A stretch of 64,000 nt of DNA from Candidatus Faecousia faecavium (GTDB taxonomy: Bacteria > Bacillota > Clostridia > Oscillospirales > Oscillospiraceae). Below are positions 49,730 to 61,205 of the stretch, in pieces. A model generated the notes under the pieces. The model was not told the origin of the DNA. It did not search any database and saw nothing but the letters and a program-made list of their open reading frames with translations. The stretch's first letter is position 1; every line of letters starts with the position of its first letter. The translations under genes and the position numbers were made by a program. The stretch is taken from contig DVGO01000056.1 in NCBI GenBank assembly GCA_018712645.1, forward strand, positions 1 through 64,000, written 5' to 3'.

Positions 49730-51901
49730 ATGGGTATTAAAATTGCCCTTGCCGGCAATCCCAACTGCGGCAAGACGACCTTATTCAATATACTGACCGG
49801 TTCCAACCAGTATGTGGGAAACTGGCCCGGAGTCACTGTGGAGAAAAAAGAAGGCACCCTGAAAGGCCATGACGATGTGATCATCCAGGATCTGCCGGGA
49901 ATTTACTCCCTGTCTCCCTATTCTCCGGAGGAGGTGGTTACCCGCCGGTATCTGGTGACCGAGCATCCCGACGCCATTTTGAACATCGTCGACGGCACCA
50001 ACATCGAGCGAAATCTCTATCTGACCACCCAGCTGATTGAACTGGGCCACCCGGTGGTGGTTGCGGTGAATATGATCGACCTGGTTCGCAAAAACGGAGA
50101 TACCATCGATCTGCAGAAACTGAGTAAGGCTCTGGGCTGCACCTGCCTGGAAATCAGCGCACTGAAAAGTCTGGGCTGCCAGGAGGCTGCAGAAAGGGCA
50201 GTGGAACTGGCCAGAAACCACACCCATGGAGAAATGCCCCACGTTTTCAACGGCAGCGTAGAACATGCTCTGGCCCATATCGAAGAATCCATCGAAGGCA
50301 AGGTGTCCCAGAATTATCTGCGCTGGTACGCCATTAAGCTTTTTGAACGGGATCAGCGGGTGCGTAACGAACTGAAGCTGGACAATGATCTGATTGCCCA
50401 TCTGGAAAAGCACATTGCCGACTGCGAAGCAGAAATGGACGACGACGCGGAATCCATCATCGCCGATCAGCGCTACACCTATATCGGCAATGTTATGGAT
50501 CGGGCCGTTGTAAAAAAGGCCCCCAAGCATTCTCTGACGCTGTCGGATAGGATTGACCGAATCGTCACCCACCGGATTCTGGCACTGCCGATTTTTGCCG
50601 GAATTATGTTCCTGATGTACGCCATCGCCATGGGCAGTTTTCCCTTCTCCATCGGCACCATCTGCACAGGCTGGGCCAATGACGTTCTGTTTGGTCAGTG
50701 GATTCCGGACCTGCTGGGCGGTCTGCTGACCAGCCTGCATGTCAGTCCCTGGCTGTATGGTCTGGTGATGGACGGCATTCTGGCTGGTGTTGGCTCGGTT
50801 CTGGGATTTGTTCCCCAGATTCTGGTACTGTCGTTCCTTCTGTCCATCCTGGAAGATGTGGGCTATATGTCCCGGGTGGCCTTTATTATGGACCGGATTC
50901 TGCGTAAATTCGGCCTGTCCGGCAAATCCATCATCCCCATGCTGGTAGCTACCGGCTGCGGCGTTCCCGGTATTTTGGCCTCCCGAACCATTGAGCAGGA
51001 CCGGGATCGGAAAATCACCGTGATGACCACCGGTTTCATTCCCTGCGGCGCCAAAATGCCCATTATCGGCCTGTTTGCCGGTGCGGTATTCGGTAATTCT
51101 CCGCTGGTTGCCACCTCCGCCTTCTTCATTGGCGTGGGGGCTGTGGTTACCTCCGGCGTGATTCTGAAGAAATTCAAGGCACTGGCAGGCAAGCCTGCTC
51201 CCTTCGTCATGGAGCTGCCCGCCTACCACCTGCCCTCTGCCCGGAATGTGCTGCGCTCCACCGGTGAACGGGGCTGGGATTTCGTCAAACGTGCCCTGAC
51301 CATTGTGCTGCTCAGCTCCATGGTACTGTGGTTCCTGCAAAGCTACGGCTTTGAAAACGGCGTGTTCCAGGCGGTTCAGGACAACAACACCTCCCTGCTG
51401 GCAGATCTGGGCAAGGCCATTGCCTGGCTGTTCTATCCCCTGGGCTGGATGGGCGATATGGCTTGGAAGGCAACCGTGGCCACCTTCACCGGTCTGATTG
51501 CCAAGGAGCAGGTTGTCATGACCTTCGGTACCCTGTACCACTACGCCGGAGAACTCAGCGAAGAGGGCAATGAAATCTGGGCCATGATTGCCGCAGACTT
51601 CGGCCCCGTCCGGGCATACAGCTTTATGATCTTCAACCTGCTGTGCGCCCCCTGCTTTGCCGCCATCGGCGCCATCCGCCGGGAAATGAACAGTGGAAAG
51701 TGGACCTTGGCCACCATCGGCTATATGTGCGGCTTTGCCTATGCCATCTCCCTGATTGTGTACCAAATCGGCGGACTGTTCACCGGGGAGGCCAGCTTCG
51801 GCATTTTGACCGTTGCCGCAGTGGCTGTCCTGGCAGGACTGGTATACCTGGTGGTCCGGAAAAACCGCCATGCTGACATACCTGTGAAAATCGGCGTGTA
51901 A
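49730..51901 (+). CDS. feoB: Ferrous iron transport protein B (FeoB)
   Basis: A 723-residue Fe(II) transporter. The N-terminal G domain shows GNPNCGKTTLFN, the switch region with GVTVEKKEG, DLPGIYSL and NMID, followed by a helical GDI-like domain (about 165-265) and a membrane part with two Gate motifs (around GVPGILASRTI and GAKMPI near 405-445). It works with FeoA and the small Cys-rich protein downstream. AGGAAAGGGAAGG precedes the ATG. Confidence 0.96.
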   Translation: MGIKIALAGNPNCGKTTLFNILTGSNQYVGNWPGVTVEKKEGTLKGHDDVIIQDLPGIYSLSPYSPEEVVTRRYLVTEHPDAILNIVDGTNIERNLYLTTQLIELGHPVVVAVNMIDLVRKNGDTIDLQKLSKALGCTCLEISALKSLGCQEAAERAVELARNHTHGEMPHVFNGSVEHALAHIEESIEGKVSQNYLRWYAIKLFERDQRVRNELKLDNDLIAHLEKHIADCEAEMDDDAESIIADQRYTYIGNVMDRAVVKKAPKHSLTLSDRIDRIVTHRILALPIFAGIMFLMYAIAMGSFPFSIGTICTGWANDVLFGQWIPDLLGGLLTSLHVSPWLYGLVMDGILAGVGSVLGFVPQILVLSFLLSILEDVGYMSRVAFIMDRILRKFGLSGKSIIPMLVATGCGVPGILASRTIEQDRDRKITVMTTGFIPCGAKMPIIGLFAGAVFGNSPLVATSAFFIGVGAVVTSGVILKKFKALAGKPAPFVMELPAYHLPSARNVLRSTGERGWDFVKRALTIVLLSSMVLWFLQSYGFENGVFQAVQDNNTSLLADLGKAIAWLFYPLGWMGDMAWKATVATFTGLIAKEQVVMTFGTLYHYAGELSEEGNEIWAMIAADFGPVRAYSFMIFNLLCAPCFAAIGAIRREMNSGKWTLATIGYMCGFAYAISLIVYQIGGLFTGEASFGILTVAAVAVLAGLVYLVVRKNRHADIPVKIGV

Positions 51902-51919
51902 CAAAGAAAGGAAACACCT

Positions 51920-52090
51920 ATGATGCAATGGATCTGCGCCAACTGGGGCAACGCAGTTGTTCTGGCTGTACTGATTCTGGCTGTGATTGCCGCAGTGGCT
52001 GTCATGCGCCGGGATCGGAAAAAGGGCGGATGCTGCGGCTCCTGCAGCGGCTGTTCCATGTCCGGCTGCTGCCACGGCAAAAAAGTATAA
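51920..52090 (+). CDS. FeoB-associated Cys-rich membrane protein
   Basis: A 56-residue ORF starting at ATG 51920 (a second ATG follows immediately) and ending with TAA 52088. It has one membrane helix (VVLAVLILAVIAAVAV) then RRDRKKGG and a Cys cluster (GGCCGSCSGC, then SGCC). This matches the FeoB_associated family (PF12669), found after feoB in many Clostridia and proposed to pass or bind iron. AAAGGAAA precedes it, 18 bases after feoB. Confidence 0.88.
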   Translation: MMQWICANWGNAVVLAVLILAVIAAVAVMRRDRKKGGCCGSCSGCSMSGCCHGKKV

Positions 52091-52094
52091 CAAA

Positions 52095-52136
52095 ACGGCT
52101 GGGAAGCAATACCACGCTTCCCAGCCGTATTTTTTT
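52095..52136. terminator. Bidirectional terminator between the feo operon and mreB
   Basis: ACGGCTGGGAAGC pairs with its complement (52116-52128), followed by ATTTTTTT. Confidence 0.9.
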
Positions 52137-52141
52137 CATCT

Positions 52142-53188
52142 TTATCCCCGCATTGCCCGCTTTCTGGCAATGTTGATGGGACCTTCCTGCATGTTGTTAA
52201 TCCAGGCCAGACTCTTGCCGGCGCCGTAGGCGGTGCAGGCATCCGGGTCGTCTGCCAGGATGCAGGCAATGCCGGTACGCTCCATCAGCAGCAAATCCAT
52301 GCCCCACAGCTGGCCGCAGCCGCCGGTGATGGTAATGCCGTTCTCGGAGATATCCGACACCAGTTCCGGACTGGTCTGCTCCAGCACCGCCAGCACCTCG
52401 TCGGCAATCTGCCGGGCGGGGCGACGCAGAACCTCGTAAATCTCATTGGAGGTCAGGGTTACGGTTTTGGGCATACCAGTCTTATAGTCCCGGCCCTTGA
52501 TGTTCATGCTGCGCTCTTCATCCCGGGGGTAAACCTGGCCGATCTGAATTTTAATGCTTTCCGCCGTTACCTGTCCGATGATGATGCCGTGCTGACGGCG
52601 GACGTACCGGGCAATCATTTCGTCAAAGTAGTTGCCGGCAATTTTCAGAGAAGAGGAAACTGCCACGCCGTTCATGCTCAGCACCGCAATGTCCGTGGTA
52701 CCGCCGCCCACGTCCACCACCAGGTGGCCGCTGGCGCCCCGGATATCCAGTCCCGCACCCAATCCGGCAGCCAGAGGTTCTTCAATCAGGAACACACGGC
52801 GGGCACCGGCTTCGATGGCGGCGTTGATGACGCTGCGCTCTTCCACTTCCGACACGCCGGAGGGGACAGACACAACCACACGGGGCTTGGGCGTGAACAA
52901 GCCAGCCTTGGTAGCGGTTTTGAACATCTCCTGCAGCATACGAACGGTCATTTCGTGGTCGGAAACGATGCCGTCCTTCAACGGGTGCATGGCCACCACG
53001 TTGCCGGGGGTACGGCCCAGCATGTTCCGGGCGGCGGCGCCTACCTGCAAAATCTTACCGGTATTCTTGTCCACCGCCACAACCGAAGGCTCCCGAACCA
53101 CCAGGCCCTTGCCGTCGGCGTAAATCAACACATTACAGGTACCCAGGTCCACACCCAGGTCATTGGAAAACATAGAAAACAGAGACAT
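52142..53188 (-). CDS. mreB: Rod-shape determining protein MreB (MreB/Mbl family)
   Basis: A 348-residue bacterial actin. GVDLGTCNVLIY near residue 12, VVSVPSGVSEVEERS near 100, VDVGGGTTDIAVLS near 158 and TITGGCGQL near 290 mark the actin-fold nucleotide site; Gly-Gly-Cys is where most MreBs have Gly-Gly-Gly. ATG 53188 follows AAAGGTG. It lies in an operon with comF, recD2 and a small membrane protein, not with mreC/D, so it may be an Mbl- or MreBH-type paralogue. Confidence 0.9.
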   Translation of the reverse strand: MSLFSMFSNDLGVDLGTCNVLIYADGKGLVVREPSVVAVDKNTGKILQVGAAARNMLGRTPGNVVAMHPLKDGIVSDHEMTVRMLQEMFKTATKAGLFTPKPRVVVSVPSGVSEVEERSVINAAIEAGARRVFLIEEPLAAGLGAGLDIRGASGHLVVDVGGGTTDIAVLSMNGVAVSSSLKIAGNYFDEMIARYVRRQHGIIIGQVTAESIKIQIGQVYPRDEERSMNIKGRDYKTGMPKTVTLTSNEIYEVLRRPARQIADEVLAVLEQTSPELVSDISENGITITGGCGQLWGMDLLLMERTGIACILADDPDACTAYGAGKSLAWINNMQEGPINIARKRAMRG

Positions 53189-53198
53189 AATGACACCT

Positions 53199-53849
53199 TT
53201 ACTTTCGTGCCGCCGCAACTGCGGCGCAATGTACTTCCCCGGCCCCGGCAGTGAGCAAAACTCTGGCAGCCTCTCCGGCTGTGGCTCCTGTGGTCAGGAT
53301 ATCATCCAGCAGCAAAACCCGCTTTCCGGTCACCACACCGGGGTCTGTCACCTGGTAAACGCCCAGCACATTGGCCCGGCGTTGGGCTGCTCCGGAAATT
53401 CCGGATTGGGGACGGTTATGACGAACTTTCTTCAGTGCAGGAACCGGAGTCATTTCCAGTTCCCTGCCCACCGCTTTCGCCAGCAGTTCCACCTGGTCGT
53501 ATCCCCGGCACAGTTTTCGCAGGGGACTGACCGGAATCCAGGTCAGAACATCGAAGCCCTCCGGATACAGCCGTAGGATCTTCATGGCCAGCAGCCGGCC
53601 GTAAGCATCGGCATAGGAGCGGGCATGATAAAATTTATAACGCAGCAAACTTCTTCTTACGTTCCCTTCATAGTACCAGACAGCGGCGAAACTGTCAAGA
53701 AATTGAAGCTTACTTTTCCGGTTTGGGTACTCCGGAGCGTCTAAACGACAATCTTTGCACAGGTCCAGCGCTTCTTTTCCCAAAAGATTACCGCACAAAA
53801 CACACTTTGGCGGAAACAGAAGCCTCATCAAAGCATGATACAGTTTCAT
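53199..53849 (-). CDS. ComF family phosphoribosyltransferase-like protein
   Basis: A 216-residue ComF/amidophosphoribosyltransferase-like protein. The N-terminal zinc finger has CVLCGNL and CKDC. The C-terminal PRTase motif is RVLLLDDILTTGATAGEA near 175. ComFC is needed for uptake of transforming DNA in naturally competent Firmicutes. It overlaps recD2 by four bases and precedes mreB by ten. Confidence 0.9.
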   Translation of the reverse strand: MKLYHALMRLLFPPKCVLCGNLLGKEALDLCKDCRLDAPEYPNRKSKLQFLDSFAAVWYYEGNVRRSLLRYKFYHARSYADAYGRLLAMKILRLYPEGFDVLTWIPVSPLRKLCRGYDQVELLAKAVGRELEMTPVPALKKVRHNRPQSGISGAAQRRANVLGVYQVTDPGVVTGKRVLLLDDILTTGATAGEAARVLLTAGAGEVHCAAVAAARK

Positions 53850-56056
53850 TCTACCTTCCCCTGCAAGCGAAGCTTCAGGCCGGTGTAGCGGCGGTTTTTG
53901 GTAGCGTTCTGGGTCATCGCCGCCACCGTCTCTTCCTTGCCCACCACAATCAGCAGTTCCCTGGCCCGGGTAATGGCGGTGTAGAGAATGCTGCGGGTCA
54001 GCAAATACGGCGAACCGTTCCAGGCCGTGAGAATCACCGCCCGGTATTCGCTGCCCTGGCTCTTATGCACCGTCATGGCGTAAGCCGGTTCCAGTTCATT
54101 GAGCTGAGTAAAATCATACTCTGCTTCCCGGTCATCAAAGACAATGGTCATGGTTTCAGCGGAAGGGTTGATTTCCCGGATAATCCCAACATCCCCGTTG
54201 AAGATTCCCGCTCCCACGGCGCTGCCGTCGGTTTTCTTCCACAGGATATCGTAGTTGTTGCGAATCTGCATCACCCGATCTCCTTCCCGGAAGAGGAACT
54301 CTCCAAACTGCCGTTCCTTTTTGTCCGGTGCAGGGGGATTCAGGGTTTCCTGAAGGAGCCGGTTCAGATTCATGGTACCCACGCCGCCTTTTCGGGTGGG
54401 GCTGAGCACCTGAATCTGTTCCGGCGCAATGCCCATATTCTTGGGAAGCCGGGTGCTGCACAGATCCCGGATCAGCTGGGCTACTCCTTCTTCGTTGCCC
54501 CGGCGCAGGAAAAAGAAATCGCTGTTTACGGTTTTCAAGTCCGGCATTTCTCCCCGGTTGACCCGGTGGGCGTTCATAACGATCAGGCTTTTCTGGGCCT
54601 GACGGAAAATCTCCGTCAGCCGCACTGTGGGCAGCTGGCCACTGCGGAGCATATCGCTGAAGGGAAATCCCGGTCCCACCGGGGGCAGCTGGTCGGGGTC
54701 GCCCACCAGAATCAGCCGTTTTCCCTGAGGAATCGCCTGCAAAAGAGCATACAGCAGTTCCACATCCACCATGGACATCTCGTCCACGATCACCGCATCG
54801 GCTTTCAGGGGGTTATCCTCGTCCCGGGCGAAGAACATTTTGCCGGTACCCGGGTCAATCCCCGCTTCCAGCAGGCGGTGAATTGTGGAAGCTTCCTCTC
54901 CGGTGACTTCCGTCAGCCGTTTAGCCGCCCGTCCCGTGGGCGCCGCCAGCAGGCAGCGCAGCTGCATCTGTCCCAGCAAGGACAAAATACCGTTGAGGAT
55001 GGTGGTTTTACCGGTACCCGGACCGCCGGTAATCAGCAGCAGTCCGGAAATTGCCGCTTCCCGGATGGCCTGACGCTGTTCGTCAGAATATTCCACGCCG
55101 CTTTCCTGTTCCGCCGTCCGGATTTTCTTCTCCAGGCCATGAGGTGCGGGGAAAGACAAAGCGGCAAATTCCGCCAGGCTTCGGGCGCAGTAACTTTCCG
55201 CTTCATAGAGTCTCGGCAGGTAGATTACCGAGATTCCTGCCAGGCGCTGCTTTTTCAGCCGGTCTGCTTCCAGCAGCCGTGCAATTCCCTGCCCTACGCT
55301 CTCCGATTCCACCGACAGCAGCTGACCTGTGGCCGCCATCAGCTTGTCCTCGGGCAGGAAGCTGTGTCCGGCGGTTAAATTGTAACTCAGTTCAAACAGG
55401 ATTCCTGCCTCAATCCGTCGGGGATCATCCCCCGCCACTCCCAATTCAATGGCAAACCGGTCTACAGCCCCAAAAGGGGCCTCCAAACCTTCGTCCATCA
55501 AAAGATAGGGGTCGTCATAGAGCAGTTCAATGGTGCTGTCTCCATACAGCTTATAGGTACGCACCGCCAGTTCCGCAGGCAGGTGGTGCAGGGCAAAAAA
55601 TTCCATCAGCTGCCGCATTCCCACCTGAAGTTTGAATTCTTCCCCAATGGCCCGGGCCTTTTCCCGGGAAATACCGGATACCTCCGCCAGACGCTCCGGC
55701 TCCCGCTCCATAATCAGCAGGGTTTCCGAGCCGAAATGCTCCACAATCCGGGCCGCCATCCGGGGGCCAATACCCTTAATCACCCGGCTGCTCAAATAAC
55801 TTAAAATCTCCATGGCGGTCTGGGGCATCAGCCGCTCCAGAAATTCCGCTTCAAACTGCCGGCCGTAGCTGGCGTGGCTGCTCCACCGGCCGGTGACCAT
55901 CAGCCGTTCTCCCACGGCAGGCAGCGGAATGGTGCCAACCACCGTTACATTCTGTCCGCCACCTACGTTCAGCCGCAGTACCGCATAACCGTTTTCATAA
56001 TTCTGATACACCACGGCGCTGATAGCGCCCTGGATAATCTCCATTTCTTCCGTCAA
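53846..56056 (-). CDS. recD2: ATP-dependent helicase RecD2
   Basis: A 736-residue SF1B 5'-3' DNA helicase of the RecD2 class. The N-terminal extension has an OB-like part and tandem HhH motifs (KGIGPRMAARIVEHFG near 90, VSGISREKARAI near 122). Walker A is TGGPGTGKTTIL near 345, with VDEMSMVD near 420, GDPDQLPPVGPG near 447 and YAMTVHKSQGSEY near 655. It acts in repair and mismatch processing without RecBC. TTG 56056 overlaps the upstream stop (TTGA); ATG 56044 is an alternative start. Confidence 0.94.
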   Translation of the reverse strand: MTEEMEIIQGAISAVVYQNYENGYAVLRLNVGGGQNVTVVGTIPLPAVGERLMVTGRWSSHASYGRQFEAEFLERLMPQTAMEILSYLSSRVIKGIGPRMAARIVEHFGSETLLIMEREPERLAEVSGISREKARAIGEEFKLQVGMRQLMEFFALHHLPAELAVRTYKLYGDSTIELLYDDPYLLMDEGLEAPFGAVDRFAIELGVAGDDPRRIEAGILFELSYNLTAGHSFLPEDKLMAATGQLLSVESESVGQGIARLLEADRLKKQRLAGISVIYLPRLYEAESYCARSLAEFAALSFPAPHGLEKKIRTAEQESGVEYSDEQRQAIREAAISGLLLITGGPGTGKTTILNGILSLLGQMQLRCLLAAPTGRAAKRLTEVTGEEASTIHRLLEAGIDPGTGKMFFARDEDNPLKADAVIVDEMSMVDVELLYALLQAIPQGKRLILVGDPDQLPPVGPGFPFSDMLRSGQLPTVRLTEIFRQAQKSLIVMNAHRVNRGEMPDLKTVNSDFFFLRRGNEEGVAQLIRDLCSTRLPKNMGIAPEQIQVLSPTRKGGVGTMNLNRLLQETLNPPAPDKKERQFGEFLFREGDRVMQIRNNYDILWKKTDGSAVGAGIFNGDVGIIREINPSAETMTIVFDDREAEYDFTQLNELEPAYAMTVHKSQGSEYRAVILTAWNGSPYLLTRSILYTAITRARELLIVVGKEETVAAMTQNATKNRRYTGLKLRLQGKVE

Positions 56057-56361
56057 TTTGTGTTCGCTCCAATTCCAAGCCTTTCCGGCAATTCCGCCAG
56101 GCTGTATCGTTCAATTCCGTGTTTATCCAGGTATTCCCGCTCTGCTTCCGTAAATCCCCAGTCTACCACAATCAGGGGGCAGCGTACTGCGCCCAAGTCC
56201 CGGAGCCACAGATAGATCCCCACAAACCCGGGCTTTCCCCGCTGTCCAAAATACACCAGGCAGCCGTCCCGGCAAGCGCTCAGCAGCCAGCCAAAGCTCA
56301 CCCACAAAGCGCACAAAACCCCAAACGCCGCCAATGTCCCCACCAGGAAATACCATGCCAC
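56053..56361 (-). CDS. Small membrane protein, function unknown
   Basis: 102 residues: one N-terminal membrane helix (about residues 4-28), then a soluble part containing PLIVVDWGFTEAEREYLDKHG, which resembles a strand-helix pair of a small regulatory domain. I do not recognise the family. It starts at GTG 56361 eight bases after GAGGTGA and overlaps recD2 by four bases (TTGA), making it the first gene of the recD2-comF-mreB operon. Confidence 0.6.
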   Translation of the reverse strand: MAWYFLVGTLAAFGVLCALWVSFGWLLSACRDGCLVYFGQRGKPGFVGIYLWLRDLGAVRCPLIVVDWGFTEAEREYLDKHGIERYSLAELPERLGIGANTN

Positions 56362-56518
56362 GCCGCATCACCTCAGAATACCATATGCACAAATGGCGGG
56401 CTTTGTTCCGGTTTTCTTTATTTTACTACACCTTCCGGGAAAAGAAAAGCCCTTTTCCGGAATATCCCCAAGCAAGTGGAAACTTTCCCCTTGATTTGTA
56501 CAATTTTCTAAAAAAGCC

Positions 56519-56547
56519 TTGAATCCAAGGCTGTTATAGGGTATAAT
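56519..56547 (+). promoter_or_regulatory. Promoter of the ATP synthase operon
   Basis: TTGAAT (56519-56524), a 17-bp spacer, TATAAT (56542-56547). It is the only clear sigma-A promoter before the atp genes. Confidence 0.7.
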
Positions 56548-56567
56548 ATCCAGTAATTACTGGGAGT

Positions 56568-56855
56568 ATGGCATTAAGGAGCGATGCAGGCAGGATGATG
56601 AAATTTTTGAATCTGCTGATGTGGGTTGGCCAGTTTGGTTTTTCCGTTGTCTTTCCCACGCTGTTCTTCCTTCTGATCGCTGTGTGGCTGCAGAATAAGT
56701 TCGGTCTTGGCATGTGGATTGTGGTGGTTCTGGGATTGATCGGGATACTGACTTCCATCAGCACTGCCCGTTCCTGTCTGCGTTCGCTGTGCAAGGCTGC
56801 CCAAGAGGCGTCCTCCAAAGAGCCTCCCCCCACCGCATTCAACGATCACAAATAA
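56568..56855 (+). CDS. AtpI-like small membrane protein (ATP synthase assembly)
   Basis: 95 residues with two membrane helices (about 20-46 and 52-72) and a polar tail. The GQFGFSVVFPTLFFLLIAVW helix matches AtpQ/AtpI-type proteins that precede F-ATPase operons and help c-ring assembly or magnesium supply. The first ATG (56568) has GGGAG almost touching it; ATG 56595 or 56598 would give an 85- to 86-residue protein. First gene of the operon. Confidence 0.65.
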   Translation: MALRSDAGRMMKFLNLLMWVGQFGFSVVFPTLFFLLIAVWLQNKFGLGMWIVVVLGLIGILTSISTARSCLRSLCKAAQEASSKEPPPTAFNDHK

Positions 56856-56880
56856 TCTCCCCAAAAAGGAAGTCTGTACT

Positions 56881-57312
56881 ATGAAATTACAAGCTGCATC
56901 CCGCAAAGAGCTGTCCCGAATTGCTTCGGGCACGTTGATTTGTGATGCAGGGCTGATTGCCGCCCTGTTTTTGCTGAGTTTGGTTGGTGTAGGAACCTTC
57001 CAGTTAGGCCCGATTCTCCTGGGCGCTGCCTGCGGCAGTGTGATCGCCATCGGGAATTTCGCCATTTTGTGTCTTACGGTGCAGAGCGCTGTGGGCATGG
57101 AAAACAAGCGGAAAATGAAAGCCCGATTCCAGCTGAGCTGCAATGTCCGCATGCTCATTCAGGCCGGCTGGGTAGTGGCTGCTTTCTTAATCCCCCAGCT
57201 GCACTTTATCGCCGCCGCAGCCCCGATTTTGTTTCCCCATGTGATCATTTACTATCTGCAGGCTACCGGCAGGCTGATGCCCAAGCAGGAGCAATCCTCC
57301 TCCGAAGGCTGA
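56881..57312 (+). CDS. ATP synthase subunit I (AtpI family)
   Basis: A 143-residue protein with four hydrophobic segments (about 14-37, 43-66, 95-115, 118-135), as in the ATP-synt_I family. It assists assembly of the c ring. AAAAAGGAAG precedes the ATG. It lies 50 bases before atpB. The second AtpI-like gene just upstream makes a pair, as in several Clostridia. Confidence 0.75.
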   Translation: MKLQAASRKELSRIASGTLICDAGLIAALFLLSLVGVGTFQLGPILLGAACGSVIAIGNFAILCLTVQSAVGMENKRKMKARFQLSCNVRMLIQAGWVVAAFLIPQLHFIAAAAPILFPHVIIYYLQATGRLMPKQEQSSSEG

Positions 57313-57361
57313 TTATCGTCCGTTTTATCCGTCATCCACCTATTGAAGTGAGGTAATGTTC

Positions 57362-58240
57362 ATGGAAATCTCGATTACCGGTGCAAAAGTTCTGGCAACC
57401 ATTGAAAATGTTCCCCTGTTTGGAACCGTCCAAATCACCCAGACCCTCACCGCCAGCTGGCTGGTGATGCTCATCATCACAGGGCTTTGTATCTGGCTGG
57501 GTTCCGGGCTTCGGGTGACCAATATTTCCCGGAAGCAGGCTGTGGCAGAAATGGCTGTGACCAGCCTGCTGAAGTTTGTCCGGGGTAACATGGGCACCGG
57601 TTTTGACCATTACATTCCCCTAATCGGCACCATCTTCATCACCAGCGTGGTATCCAACCTCATCAGCCTGGTGGGCGTATGGAGCCCCACCGCTGACCTG
57701 ATGACCGAACTTGCCTGGGCACTGGTGGTCTTTGTGCTGATTACCTATCACAAGATCAAGGCTTCCGGTATCCTCAGCTACCTGAAGGGCTTCCTGGACC
57801 CCATTTTTGTGCTGGCTCCCATCAACGTGATGGGCGAGTGCTTTACCCCCATTTCCATGGCCTGCCGTCACTTCGGCAACATTATCTCCGGCACCGTTAT
57901 CGGCACTCTGATTTACGGCGCACTGACCGCAGCCAACAGCGCCCTGTTTGGTCTGCTGGGCTCGAGCATGTATGTGGCCATTGCCGTGACTGTGCTGGGC
58001 GCCATTCCCGCAGTTCTGGGCTATCTTCGCAAGCAGAAAAAACTGCTGATTGTGGGCGCCATCGTGGCAATTCTGGGTGTGCTGGCCATTTTCACCAACC
58101 TGGGCGCCACCTATCCCTGGCTGACGGTGGGCATTCCTGCCATCCCCAGCCTGTACTTCGACTGGTTCGGCGGCTGCATCCAGGCTTTCATCTTCTGCAC
58201 CCTGACCACCCTCTTCATCAAACAGGCAGCCGGGGACTAA
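57362..58240 (+). CDS. atpB: F0F1 ATP synthase subunit a
   Basis: A 292-residue subunit a with five to six helices: an early helix (SWLVMLIITGLCIWLG near 36), FITSVVSNLISLVGVWSPTADLMT near 95 and MACRHFGNIISGTVIGTLIY near 165 with the essential Arg. It provides the ion half-channels beside the c ring. ATG 57362 lies seven bases after GTGAGG; ATG 57356 is too close to that site. Confidence 0.93.
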   Translation: MEISITGAKVLATIENVPLFGTVQITQTLTASWLVMLIITGLCIWLGSGLRVTNISRKQAVAEMAVTSLLKFVRGNMGTGFDHYIPLIGTIFITSVVSNLISLVGVWSPTADLMTELAWALVVFVLITYHKIKASGILSYLKGFLDPIFVLAPINVMGECFTPISMACRHFGNIISGTVIGTLIYGALTAANSALFGLLGSSMYVAIAVTVLGAIPAVLGYLRKQKKLLIVGAIVAILGVLAIFTNLGATYPWLTVGIPAIPSLYFDWFGGCIQAFIFCTLTTLFIKQAAGD

Positions 58241-58282
58241 CCCAAGCCGCCATTTGAATATTCACACTGTAACTAATTTTAG

Positions 58283-58576
<294 letters not shown>

Positions 58577-58620
58577 TTCCGCTCAACGCAAAAAAGTATT
58601 GACCGGAAGGAGGCCAATCC

Positions 58621-59127
58621 ATGGAACTTTATCAGTCTCTTGTGGCGGTGAATCCCGTGACGCTGATTGCCTCGATCTGCAATCTGTTCATCCAGCTGTT
58701 TCTGTTCAAGAAGCTCTTCTGGGATAAAATCCTGAACATTCTGGATCAGCGCCGTCAGGCCGCCGATCAGGAGATTTCCGATGCCAAGGCTGCCCATGCC
58801 GAGGCAGACGCCATCAAGGCAACCTACGAGGAAAATATGCGCCAGGCCAAGGAGAAGGCAGACAGCATTCTCATGAATGCTCAGAAAACTGCCACGCTGC
58901 GCAGCGAGGAGATCATCGGCCAGGCACAGGCTGCCGCCGCACAGATCAAATCCAAAGCTTCCGCCGACATTGCCCTGGAGAAGAAAAAGGCCATCAACGA
59001 CGCCAAAAACGAAATCTCCGGCCTGGCTATGGCCATTGCCGGCAAGGTGGTCGCCCGGGAACTGACCACTGCTGATCAGGCGGGCATGATTGACCGCTTC
59101 ATTGACGAACTGGGTGATAACGTATGA
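58621..59127 (+). CDS. atpF: F0F1 ATP synthase subunit b
   Basis: A 168-residue subunit b: an N-terminal membrane helix (about 9-30) and a long amphipathic coiled coil rich in Ala, Glu and Lys that forms the peripheral stalk. GGAAGGAGG precedes the ATG. Its stop overlaps the delta start in ATGA. Confidence 0.93.
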   Translation: MELYQSLVAVNPVTLIASICNLFIQLFLFKKLFWDKILNILDQRRQAADQEISDAKAAHAEADAIKATYEENMRQAKEKADSILMNAQKTATLRSEEIIGQAQAAAAQIKSKASADIALEKKKAINDAKNEISGLAMAIAGKVVARELTTADQAGMIDRFIDELGDNV

Positions 59128-59663
59128 CGGAAGTCGGAAATGTTTATGGGGAATCCCTGTACGAGTTGGCAAAAGCAGAGTCTTTGAGTCAGCTCATCGG
59201 ACAGCAGCTTGCTGTGCTGCAGCAAAGCTTCCGTCAGGAGCCGGATTTTATCCGTCTGCTGTCCTCCTATAACCTGACCAAAGCGGAGCGGTGCCAGATT
59301 CTGGATGACAGCTTTCGCGGTTCGGTGCATCCGTATGTCCTGAATTTCCTGAAAATTCTGACAGAGAAAGGCTACATGCGCTATTTTTCCGACTGCTGTG
59401 ATGCCTATACCGAACATTACGATCAGGATAACGGCATTCTGAGAGTAACCGCAGTCACCGCCGTAGCCCTCAGCTCCGGCCAGACTGACAAGCTTACCCA
59501 GAAGCTGTCCCAGACCACCGGCAAGCAGGTTGTGCTGCGCAACCGGATTGACCCCGCAGTCTTGGGCGGCGTGCGCCTGGACTATGACGGTCAGCGCCTG
59601 GATGATACCGTGTCCCACCGTTTGGACGCCATCCGGGATCTGCTGAACAAAACCGTACTCTGA
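59124..59663 (+). CDS. atpH: F0F1 ATP synthase subunit delta
   Basis: A 179-residue OSCP/delta subunit. The N-terminal helical bundle begins NVYGESLYELAKAES. The C-terminal part has VTAVALSSGQTDKLTQKLS and ends with the family motif DPAVLGGVRLDYDGQRLDDTV. It joins F1 to the b stalk. The start overlaps atpF by four bases. Confidence 0.94.
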   Translation: MTEVGNVYGESLYELAKAESLSQLIGQQLAVLQQSFRQEPDFIRLLSSYNLTKAERCQILDDSFRGSVHPYVLNFLKILTEKGYMRYFSDCCDAYTEHYDQDNGILRVTAVTAVALSSGQTDKLTQKLSQTTGKQVVLRNRIDPAVLGGVRLDYDGQRLDDTVSHRLDAIRDLLNKTVL

Positions 59664-59666
59664 TGA

Positions 59667-61190
<1,524 letters not shown>

Positions 61191-61205
61191 GGGAGGCGGT
61201 TACCC